A stretch of DNA of 64,000 nt from positions 806,001 to 870,000 of the forward strand of contig JAILWY010000023.1 in NCBI GenBank assembly GCA_022113835.1, in the 5' to 3' direction. The translations under genes and the position numbers were made by a program. The notes below the pieces were generated by a model, which was not told the DNA's origin, searched no databases, and was given only the letters and a program-made list of their open reading frames with translations. Numbering within the stretch: the stretch's first letter is position 1; every line of letters starts with the position of its first letter. Shown piece by piece: positions 55,714 through 64,000 of the stretch. The stretch comes from Atopsyche davidsoni (lineage: Eukaryota; Arthropoda; Insecta; Trichoptera; Hydrobiosidae).

Positions 55714-58096
55714 ATGGCAGGTCAGTGGTAATTTTACTTAACATCCAAATTGAAAAATAGCGGTGCTTCGGTGCTGGGAACCCAGCACCGAAATAGCATT
55801 ACAAACAGCATTTTAAATATGTGTGCTCGAACGAGCACACATATTTAAAGTGTTTTTAAAAATAATCCACACAAAAAACATTCATCAAAATTACTTGCAA
55901 ATTTAAATAATTGATTCATTTATGTGTTTGAAACAACATACATATATGCGATATTACAGAATGCAGAAATGAAAACAACAGAGCACAACAAACAGTACAG
56001 GCACCTCAAATTTAATTTGTTACAGTTCATTTTTATTCGAACCTCAGAGTAACTGTTGGTAAAAATTTCAATGTCGCCAAGTAACTATTTTGATTTAAAA
56101 AAATGAGATCATTCGAGAGACTTGAACTCACACAACTCCGTCTTGTATATTTATTGAAATTCTACTCAGAGCAGTCACTCTAATGAGCGATACCCTGCCA
56201 TTTATTTTAGATTAATTTCATATTATTAACTGAATAAATTTCCAGTGGATTTCCAGATTAAAGGATTTTCATGTATTATTTCCAGGCAGAATTATAGCGC
56301 TGCTGGTGGTGGCCGTGGCGGCTGCGGAGGCGCAGTCCTGCGGCACCGGCAGGTTCTACGGGAAAGAGCCAGGGAGCCCCCCGGAGAGCTACACCCTGTG
56401 CGCGGACGGGGTGCTCCACCGCATGACCTGCAGGACGGGAGAGACCTTCGACTTCAAGGGAGAAGTGCGCACCTAAACTTACACTCTATCCGTGACATCG
56501 TATTTTCAAACCAGCCAAGCTCGAATACTGTGGTCTAGTGGCGAGCACGTTTGCTTGCCAACTATAAAATATCAGGATCTAAACTAAATCTAAATCTTGT
56601 TTTCAAATCTATTAAACGAGAAAATAACTACAGGTTCAAGAAAAGAAAAGAAACCTTCTGAAAAAAAAAAGCTCTCAATGATATATTGATAAATGAAATA
56701 TTTGACCTCCACAGGTGTGCATCAGGGCGCCGCACTGCCCCGTGGACGAGACGGACACGGTCCTGTTCCCGCACGAGGAGTTCTGCAACAAGTTCTACCA
56801 GTGCTCCCTGGGCGTCCTCACGGTGCAGACCTGCCCCAGGGGCACGGAGTACAACCCCGACAGATGGGTAGGGTTTATTTTGTATTATTTCACATTTATT
56901 AATGCACATACACCATCAAGTTTGTGTTGTATTGATACGTAATATATATATTCCAACTTTGGAAAGGTTTATACAACAAATTATAATTTTGACCTTATAT
57001 GGCTCTTATTATATATATTCATTGTATGTTAAGGCTTGCGACTGGCCTAAGCCCGGAGGCTGCATGTCCATGACTACTACATCCACCACCCCTGAGGTGA
57101 CCACCCCTGAGGTGACCACCTCTGAACCGACCACCCCTGAGCCGACTACTCCCGTGCCTACAGAAGCACCCACAACTGTGGAGCCAAAGATCTGCCCTCA
57201 GAACTCCACTAACATATCCATCTTGCCCCACCCCACGGACTGCGACAAGTTCTACATATGCTTCGGCGGAGTGGAGACAGAATACTCCTGTTCAGAGGGC
57301 CAAGAGTTCAATCCGAACACTCAGGCTAGTGGACAACAGTCATTTTTATGTTTGACTAAATGAAATGTCAATTTGCTTTGATCTCATGCACAATTTACCT
57401 CAATTGAAATGTCTTTAAAACCTAGTATTCATGATAGTTGTTTTGATTAAATGTGAGTAATTCATTATTTTCACATTATAGGCTTGTGAGGTTCCTCAGC
57501 CCGGTGGTTGCATGTCCAATTTCGCAGCATCCGTCTGCCTAATGGCAACCAATGGGATCTCCATGGTGGCACATCCCACGAGGTGCGACAAGTTCTTCCT
57601 CTGCATGAACGGCAAGGATATTGAATACACCTGTGGCATTGGAAAGGAGTTTAACCCAAAAATATTGGTAAGATACTCTTATACTGTTGTTCCTCCACTT
57701 ACTCGCACCACAGTTGGACACTAATATAGAGACAGCGATGCCATGGATCTTTTTAACTTTTAGATCTTTTTTTTTACTCGAGATAGATTTTTTTAATTTT
57801 AGCAATACCCTTTGTAAATTTCAAAAAAAATTGAAAACCTATCTTGCGTTGTAAGCAGAAGTCTCACGAATTTAATGTTTTTTTATGAAGCTTTGTTTTG
57901 TCCAAAATAACTTTAAGACTAATTTATTATTAGAATAGTTTGAAATATAAAATATATTTTTTTTAAGAAATGCGAACCCACAACAGAAGATGGATGCACT
58001 GCCAACCGGAAACCAACAAAAATGTATTCTAGCTATCAGGTCAAGCAACGACCTCAGTCAAGACACATCAATAAACCAATATCTCTCCGCAACTAG
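55714..58096 (+). CDS. Secreted chitin-binding peritrophin, three full CBM14 modules plus a four-Cys module (gene C)
   Basis: Six exons (55,714-55,720; 56,286-56,464; 56,715-56,867; 57,034-57,324; 57,482-57,667; 57,968-58,096) give 314 residues. A signal peptide (RIIALLVVAVAAAEA) ends before Cys21. Module 1 (21-64) has four Cys, lacking Cys2 and Cys6. Six-Cys modules lie at about 70-123, 167-220 and 229-282. A short Thr/Pro linker (about 127-165) precedes module 3, and NST/NIS sequons lie near 170. The C-terminal 32 residues are basic and unlike those of A and B. Intron 4 appears to use a GC donor (CAG then GCTAGT at 57,325), since exon 4 can only join exon 5 in frame there. Poly(A) signal ATTAAA is near 58,152. 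Exons 2-3 are unusually GC-rich. Confidence 0.9.
55767..55849. repeat. Two perfect AA-loop hairpins in intron 1 of gene C
   Basis: 55,767-55,792: TTCGGTGCTGGG, AA, CCCAGCACCGAA. 55,812-55,849: TTTAAATATGTGTGCTCG, AA, CGAGCACACATATTTAAA. Both are mismatch-free. Confidence 0.95.
56540..56605 (+). mobile_element. tRNA-like SINE head in intron 2 of gene C
   Basis: TGGTCTAGTGGCGAGCACG resembles a Pol III A box, followed by TTTGCTTGCCAACTATAAAA. No clear B box. Confidence 0.3.
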
Positions 58097-58329
58097 CTGC
58101 TGTGTGATATCATGAACACTTTAAATACGTCCACAACAGCAGAGTCTCAAAATTAAAAAGTATTTTTTACACCTATATAAAGTGGTTATTATTTAACAAA
58201 AAAACAACAATTTCCCTACGCTACACGAGCTTCTCCCGGTCAAATAGAGCCCAAAAGACAAGACACATTTATTCTCAGTGGGTCATTTGGGCTTACAATG
58301 GGTCAGAGGGTCGCAGAATGTTAACCTTA

Positions 58330-58455
58330 TTACTGAATGTCCTTAGATGGGATCCATGCCGTAGGACTCTTAAAAAAACTAATTGCTAAATCCGATTCAA
58401 GCCCAAAATTTCACAGCCAGCTACCAATCACAATAACCACTGCGCCATGAGCTGA
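58330..58455 (-). mobile_element. tRNA-derived SINE fragment between genes C and D
   Basis: On the minus strand AGCTCATGGCGCAGTGGTTA (A-box region) and GGGCTTGAATCGG (B-box-like) lie about 45 bp apart. The 640-bp space between the convergent genes C and D has no other recognisable content apart from gene D's poly(A) signal. Confidence 0.45.
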
Positions 58456-58733
58456 TGAATCCACCCATATTTTAGGAATCGCGTGTGTTTGAAACCTTAA
58501 AAAAGTGTAATTTTAATACATTGCATAAAATTTTTAATTACTAATACACACATAACACTGATATCATTGTCATTTATTGAACCAGATGAACTATGATTAG
58601 GTAATTTCATAACTTGTTACAGTACATACTTAATGATTTCACAGCTCACGAGGCTTATTGTTTGCAATGTCATGAAATAAAAGGGAATAATAAGCAAGAG
58701 ATGATCATAAATAGGCACATAGTAATGAATTTT

Positions 58734-59835
58734 TTAGTCTGTGGAACATCCTGCAAGCTGCGGCCAGTCGCATATCTGTAAAAAAGTAAATTTCAGTAGG
58801 TTATAAATTTACATTCAATCGGATCTTCATTTAGTTAAGCCATAAAATGGAGACATCCGGGATTATCTTTAAATGGTGAGTAAATAATAATAATTTAGAA
58901 AATTCACTAATATTTTTCGATGACAAGAGAATTATGACGATAGATTGGTTTTAGACGATGCAAGTACCTTTGTGTCATTATTAAACTGTAAAGGTTTCGG
59001 GCAGGATAATCCAACAGGTATTCCATTTGTGCAGATGTAGAACTTGGAGCAGTCCATCAGGTTTGGAAGAAGAAGTTGAGGAGGAGAATTTTCTGGACAA
59101 TAAGGCTCTTCTGGAGTATTTGTAATTGCGATAGCAACTTCTGGAGTTCCTGGAACGCACGATGACAAGAATTGCCATACACACATCTGAAAAAATGTTA
59201 TAGATTATTTTGCATGCACTGCAAGTAGCAATAGTAATTATTAAAATCACACACAGAGAATGCCTAAAAAAATACCTGCAGTTCTGGTTGGAAATGTAAG
59301 CCTTGTGAACATTGTCCTTCGAAGATAGTTCCATTTTTGCATCGATAATAGTGCATACAATCCCAAGCATGTGGCCATGTGAATGAAAGTCCATTCCTGC
59401 AGCGCTCCGAGGTGGCCACTTCCGTGTAATATTTTAAATTGTCACTCGGCATCAGCGCCGAAGGCCTCTTTTTTCCTCTTACATTGCTGGCTGTAGATGT
59501 TTGCACAACAAGTGCTACCATGAAAAGCCAGGCTGAGAAAAAAAACTAATTAAAGAATCCATTTATAGACATTCGTAACATTTAGAAGAGATCACCATTG
59601 TATGTAGAAGAACTTAAACAATCTTAGTAATAAAACATTTATTCTGATGCCATTTCTATTTTCAAAGTCTGCTGAAAAAAATTTTTTAATTTACACAAAT
59701 GTTTAAAATAAATAAACTTCCATTTACAGATATTGTATTTACATAAATTTTTTATCATATTAATGTATAAAAATTATTTGATTTCTCTTTAAAAAATGTA
59801 TAACACTTACTTGATGCTGAGTACTTGCCTTTCAT
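58734..59835 (-). CDS. Secreted chitin-binding peritrophin, two CBM14 modules (gene D)
   Basis: Four minus-strand exons (59,835-59,811; 59,532-59,276; 59,186-58,968; 58,775-58,734) give 180 residues. A signal peptide (STWLFMVALVVQTSTA) is followed by a basic, disordered stretch (RGKKRPSA). Modules at 53-104 and 124-177 both have all six Cys, with WDCMHYYRC and MDCSKFYIC cores; the second ends CDWPQLAGC. It is the smallest and most divergent of the four genes, runs convergent to gene C, and its intact first module contrasts with A-C. AATAAA on the minus strand lies at 58,578-58,573. Family role as for A; expression site not shown. Confidence 0.9.
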
Positions 59836-59873
59836 TTTAAAACTGTTTTCAGAAGTGGCTCGCTGTAGATGCC

Positions 59874-59940
59874 TTTATAACAAAAATTACAAATTTCGTA
59901 ATTTTTTTTAAAGTGGTTAAGCTGCGATAAATAATTTCAA
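59874..59940 (-). promoter_or_regulatory. Gene D promoter: TATA box and GATA site
   Basis: TATAAA on the minus strand at 59,879-59,874 is about 40 bp before the ATG. GATAA at 59,936-59,940 (plus) lies upstream. Confidence 0.55.
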
Positions 59941-59949
59941 CATTCATTT

Positions 59950-60340
59950 TAGTAGATTAAAAGTACGTTATTACTACATAAAAAAATCTTTTACATGGAT
60001 TTTATCATGCAGCTTGCACCATAAAGATACTGTGGAACTAGACATAATAAATATCTCAAATTTTCTAGGATTGGTAGATTAAAAATCTAATAGCTATTAT
60101 TTCATAACATATACTTAAAATTATTGTGAAATAAAATAGATATCTTTGACAGTTTGATTTTTTCCTTTTAAAGTAATTTTTAATCCACTTGTTATTATTG
60201 CGATTATCTACTTTCTGAGATACATTATTTTTAACTCATTCCATCTTGTAGTTCATATTTATTTTGAAGCAACTCAAATATTTCCCATTTCAGTCAGTAA
60301 AAGAGATACTTTTTGGTAAATATGTATTTTATTATAAATT
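59950..60340. other. AT-rich intergenic stretch, no gene
   Basis: No coding or repeat signature seen. Confidence 0.5.
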
Positions 60341-60341
60341 T

Positions 60342-60885
60342 TTATTTAATATATAATTTTGCACCTGGAATGATTACAATAACATTTATTTATACATGAA
60401 TTATAACATTTGTCACGCCTAACAGTCAGAAAGGGAGATGTGGTGACCCGCGAGCCTGGGGAAACGGTGGTTTGCTTGAAGGAAGAATGTCATTAGTTAA
60501 AAGAAATCAACAGATTTATACAGATAGAAAGAAAATTGAGACAGTAAGTGAAGCATAGAAACCTAAGACATGGCATGTGTATTATGTTTTTACAAATTTA
60601 GATATGATATGATCAACAACAAAAAAAAAATGTTTTGTTTTAAGGTACATTTAAGCCGTCTGAGTTTAACATATTCGCTGTATTGGCGGCGCATTTGTTT
60701 TGCATGGAATGGATTATGCACTCATTTGTGATTTGATCTTCACAAATACGTATGTTCTTCAGTATTAGTGGCGGAAGATAATCACAAATTGGGATGCATA
60801 GAGTGAAAGTAATAAAAAATATCAACTTGACGTCATTTTAAAAGAGCAGTGGCGACCAGAGAAAACAATTTCGTTTATCCTTATA
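60342..60885 (-). pseudogene. Candidate small Cys-rich secreted peptide gene (possibly broken)
   Basis: On the minus strand TATAAG (about 60,883) precedes AAAATGACG (ATG near 60,837). The ATG frame stops after four codons, but one base out of step a hydrophobic, signal-like stretch (LIFFITFTLCIPIC) runs into a Cys-containing frame to 60,640. A pyrimidine-rich acceptor ending CCGTTTCCCCAG at 60,454 precedes an open stretch with RDKCYNSCINKCYCNHSRC, a stop near 60,346 and AATAAA overlapping it. Whether the two parts join is not shown: the best phase-matching donor (TTT then GTGAAG near 60,750) is weak. It may be a live gene with a misread base, a pseudogene, or two chance frames. I do not recognise the family. 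Confidence 0.3.
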
Positions 60886-60889
60886 AGTT

Positions 60890-62020
60890 CTTATAGTTAT
60901 CTTAACGGAATGCTATTCTGAAGAATGGTTTTACGGACCATTGTTAAGGAGTTCGTGGAGCAAAGTTTTAAGAATTTAGGTTTACATTTATTACTCTCGC
61001 AGCCTATCTGACAAGTATTATAGGCATTATGATTGCGTAAAATAGCCCTTGAAACAAGCTCTGAGACTAGACTTAAGGCACCGGTCCCTTAACCTCACAA
61101 TAGGCTTGACTCCGGTCAGAGATTTCAATGGCAGCTGAGCTCTTAATCCGTCTGTACCCTGAGTCATTTGTTAGGTACATTTAAAACTTCATACATATAA
61201 CTGCCCTTTTAGATTTTAAATCTGCTAGGTGCCACTCTCCTCCATTCACTTAGTAACTTAAATCGCGTCTATGTCTCTGTTACCATCTCTCTATTACTCT
61301 GTGCCTTTTACATCATACCAACTTTAAGATTTGCAAACATAAACTGCCACAAAATATATATCAGCTGTGATTTACAAATATCTTACAGTACATAAATAGA
61401 CAACCTTTACAATAGATTATTCTTTTATGATATATTTTTTATAAATTCAATTTATTGATTTATTTCAATAATCAATAATAAACTTGTATATAATTTGTGA
61501 CAACATTTAAAATGATGTAATTATTTTTTTTAATATCAATTCAAACATCCCGTTACTCTTTTGTTGATAACAGTGATTGAAAAAAGGTCGACCTCATCAC
61601 AAAATCATGAAAAAAGTTATCATTATTAATATCTGAAATATATGGTTTTATTTTATTTTATCAAAATATAAAATACTTCTGAAATTGAGGTCAACAATTA
61701 TATTGTACTATTTTTTTCTTAAATAAACCGAAAAATAGTCGAAATTCTTAAATTTCAATTAAGCGTTTATTACAACGTTCAATGTCTTTAATTATGAATG
61801 CAAATAATGATTAGAGGGCAACCCATGCTAAATGACAAATAGAGACAGTTCACCAGTACAGACACATCACTTATCTAACAAGACATGTCAACGATTACAA
61901 TAATCAAAGGCTAGCGTACATTATTTTTATGCAAAAATCAAATCTGAAATAGCTGACATTCATCAATATATAATAGATTTGATATCACTGTTTAGTTAAA
62001 TATATAAATTGATAAAGATA
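60890..62020. other. AT-rich intergenic stretch, no gene
   Basis: No convincing coding, RNA or mobile-element signature. The AP-3 sigma transcript's 3' UTR may extend into its right end. Confidence 0.5.
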
Positions 62021-62023
62021 AAA

Positions 62024-62668
62024 TCACATGTATTTAACATTTTTGATATCTCCCTTGAGACCTGTGGCGTCTCCGCTACTTTCCAACTGTCCTTCCAGAC
62101 GATTCGGATACATCATGGTAGGCCTACAGAGACTGACGATATCTGAAGACAGATTTTTTTTCTTATTTCTATCCCCCCTTTTTTTTTTACCTCCTAAGTC
62201 CTCTACTGCACCTTCAGCATTACATTCAACGATATTCGTCAAATTGACAATACTTTCCGTGTATTCATAATCCATAGACTGCTTCGTGATATCTTGATAT
62301 CCTGAAAGCGTAGCCAGTGCAACATTTTTGTCACGAAAACTAGAAGTCGGTGAAGCACCGCCTCCGAATGTTGTTTTTGAAACGTCTTCGAAAATACTGG
62401 ATCTTATTTTAAGATCACGGATCGATTCCTGCGAATCAGAGTTGGAAGACGGCTGAGAGAGATAGGGCGGAATCTTCGGAGCAAATGGACGTTGCAGATC
62501 CTGTAAATCCTCGTAATCTTGGTGGGAAAGGCTCCCTGGATATATGGACTGGATGACGTTTGACGCCAAACTTATTGGAGAGGAGAATAAGCTCGGTGCA
62601 GAGACTCTTGAAGAAAAGTCAGGATTGAAGTAGGTGCGGTGATCAGAGGCCGGTTGTGCAGTGCTAGG
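62024..62668 (-). CDS. In-frame 214-codon extension after the AP-3 sigma stop (readthrough or alternative 3' coding)
   Basis: Directly after the TGA at 62,671-62,669, in the same frame and exon, 214 sense codons run to a TAA or equivalent stop at 62,026-62,024. The peptide is Ser/Pro- and acid-rich with a basic patch (GGKKKRGDRNKKK) about two-thirds along and no recognisable fold, as expected of a disordered tail. The stop context is TGA C, the leakiest class in animals, though not the strongest TGACTA form. The last intron enters the exon in phase 0, and an acceptor-like CATCCAG at about 62,552 is also in phase 0, so splicing past the stop is an alternative. An unrelated ORF in the 3' UTR cannot be excluded. 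Confidence 0.45.
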   Translation of the reverse strand, partial: PSTAQPASDHRTYFNPDFSSRVSAPSLFSSPISLASNVIQSIYPGSLSHQDYEDLQDLQRPFAPKIPPYLSQPSSNSDSQESIRDLKIRSSIFEDVSKTTFGGGASPTSSFRDKNVALATLSGYQDITKQSMDYEYTESIVNLTNIVECNAEGAVEDLGGKKKRGDRNKKKNLSSDIVSLCRPTMMYPNRLEGQLESSGDATGLKGDIKNVKYM

Positions 62669-64000
62669 TCAGAACTTCAAATCCTAAAATTGCAATTAAG
62701 AAAATTTAGTTATTCCATTACCCAGAAAAAAACCCTTTCTGACTTTTACATATTTTGACATACCAAAGAAAACATGTTATGTAATGTAATGTAAATACTG
62801 ATCTAAGCAGCTGTTGTCTGATAGATATAAAATCAGTACACAAAATTTTTACCAACTAGATCAGGGCAAGTTGAGCACCAAATGAAGAGTTTGATTATTA
62901 ATAGCAGTGATTTTCAGTGAATTACAAAAGGTTTTGCCTTGTTTTAAATAATTTTTTTACCTTGATGGCTTGAGGAAGGTCGGGTAACTTCATGTCCCTG
63001 ATTTGCTGTGGGAGGTTCATACTCTTAACTGCCGACACTGCTCGGGCAGGGGCCGCAGACAGACCAGCCTGTGAAAAACACTATTAGCAACAAAGAGGAC
63101 ATTTATCCTGGACAATTACAATCATGACATCTGGCAATGATAAATCATTACAAGCTTGAGGTTTTTACTGCTGTATTATAGTTTTATAACTGGTAAATAA
63201 AATTTTAAAAAATTAACGAGTGTTCAGTTCTCGAGTAAAATAAATACCTCCTGTTTCTGAAGTTTATTCTGTTCTTCAATCCTGGCAAGGATGTCGGCCA
63301 TGTTGGTCTGCAAAACCATCCCGCCCATGACTAGTTCACTGAGGATGTGGTGAACGCAGTCAGCGTGGAAGATCAGATCCAGTTCACATACATTCTCAAA
63401 GCATTTGTCTAATGTCTCCACAAACACCTACAAAGATTGAAAAATTATTTAAAACTTAATACCAAGAGATTCAGTAAAACATGAACAAGGAAATAAAAAT
63501 CATGTTTTTTATACTAGCCATAGTTTGATAAAGATAACCTGAATAATTTTGTAAATAACAAGCAACGCTTTATTGCTTGTAAATACTGTAAGCCACTAAA
63601 AAATAACTTTGTTTGACAAAACTAACTTGCCTTCATAACATTATAAAATATGTTTTTCTATAACTTACTTGAATTAAGTCTAAGATGCCGAGTTCACTTT
63701 CTGAAGAATCAACGCAGAAAACAAAGTACAGCGTGGCGTAGTGCCGGTATATTAATTTGTAGTCAGAGCCTCCAATAAGACTGAAAATATAAGGATTGTT
63801 ATTTATCTTTATTTTCTTTATTTACCTTTCACTCCGTAGCTACATAAATTATAAAAAGTTTAGATGAAAGTATATTTACATCATATGGTGATGAAGATTA
63901 GATTAAATAGGGAGAGATGTGGGTTAAAATAAAACTTAAAAAAAGAAAATTAAATTACCTTCCTCCTTCCAAAAAGTTGCAAACATTGTCGTCTCTCTTG
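62669..64000 (-). CDS. AP3S: AP-3 adaptor complex sigma subunit (5' end outside window)
   Basis: Five exons on the minus strand (from beyond 64,000 to 63,959; 63,780-63,669; 63,427-63,248; 63,068-62,961; 62,683-62,669 with TGA) join in one frame. The sequence includes KRDDNVCNFLEGGS, LIGGSDYKLIYRHYATLYFV, VFVETLDKCFENVCELDLIF, VMGGMVLQTNMADI and AGLSAAPARAVSAVKSMNLP, the order and wording of the AP-3 sigma small chain, ending IKDLKF. This subunit is the small core chain of AP-3, which sorts cargo from endosomes or trans-Golgi to lysosome-related organelles. In Drosophila the orthologue is the eye-pigment gene orange. The first exon or exons (start Met) lie outside. All visible introns are GT-AG. 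Confidence 0.97.

Noticed and set aside
56286..56300. Alternative upstream acceptors for gene C exon 2 (TTTCCAG at about 56,245 and 56,255)
   Set aside because: Both would insert frame-breaking or non-signal-like sequence; only the acceptor at 56,283-56,285 gives a clean signal peptide in phase with ATG GCA G.
1..64000. CRISPR arrays, bacterial operons, prophage or phage-defence systems
   Set aside because: The introns, TATA promoters, poly(A) signals and element types are all those of an insect nuclear genome; no regularly spaced short repeats with unique spacers are present.

Overview
This looks like a nuclear window from an insect. A moth or butterfly is the best guess, though not proven. 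It is AT-rich DNA with short spliced genes, peritrophin-type chitin-binding genes, CCTAA (insect-telomere-type) motifs, Helitrons starting TCTATATATA, Penelope-like, mariner, piggyBac and pogo-type elements, and an AP-3 sigma gene of animal type.

Layout. Positions 1 to about 44,980 hold no convincing complete host gene. This stretch mixes transposable-element debris with about twenty short GC- and CpG-rich islands, several carrying G-runs, CRE, ETS or AAGATGGC-type motifs. One island (about 8,930-10,020) may hold a promoter and first coding exon on the minus strand (ATG at 9,813, splice donor at 9,797). Main mobile elements: a hAT-like element (15,706-16,200); two Helitron remnants with matching 5' ends (about 21,050-21,701 minus; 32,661-34,309 plus); a Gypsy-like LTR element without reverse transcriptase (22,213-25,036) nested in a LINE fragment; a solo LTR of the same family (34,323-34,566); a Penelope-like remnant with a GIY-YIG domain (about 28,905-29,620); and a piggyBac-type element (35,252-35,964).

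Positions 45,082-59,835 hold a cluster of four secreted CBM14 (peritrophin-A) genes: A (45,082-47,051, +), B (49,213-55,044, +), C (55,714-58,096, +) and D (58,734-59,835, -). I solved each from splice sites and reading frame. Each has a signal peptide, a TATA box and nearby GATA motifs. The family is known for chitin binding in the peritrophic matrix of the gut; gene B also has long Thr/Pro mucin-like linkers. A, B and C share a reduced first module that has lost particular disulfide pairs. A dead mariner (47,585-48,878) and a pogo-type MITE (49,680-50,057) lie between or inside these genes.

Positions 62,669-64,000 hold the 3' five exons of the AP-3 adaptor sigma subunit on the minus strand. 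Its TGA stop is followed in the same frame by 214 open codons (62,668-62,027), the most interesting observation here: stop-codon readthrough, an alternative 3' end, or an unrelated ORF. A possible small Cys-rich secreted peptide gene or pseudogene lies at about 60,340-60,885 (-).
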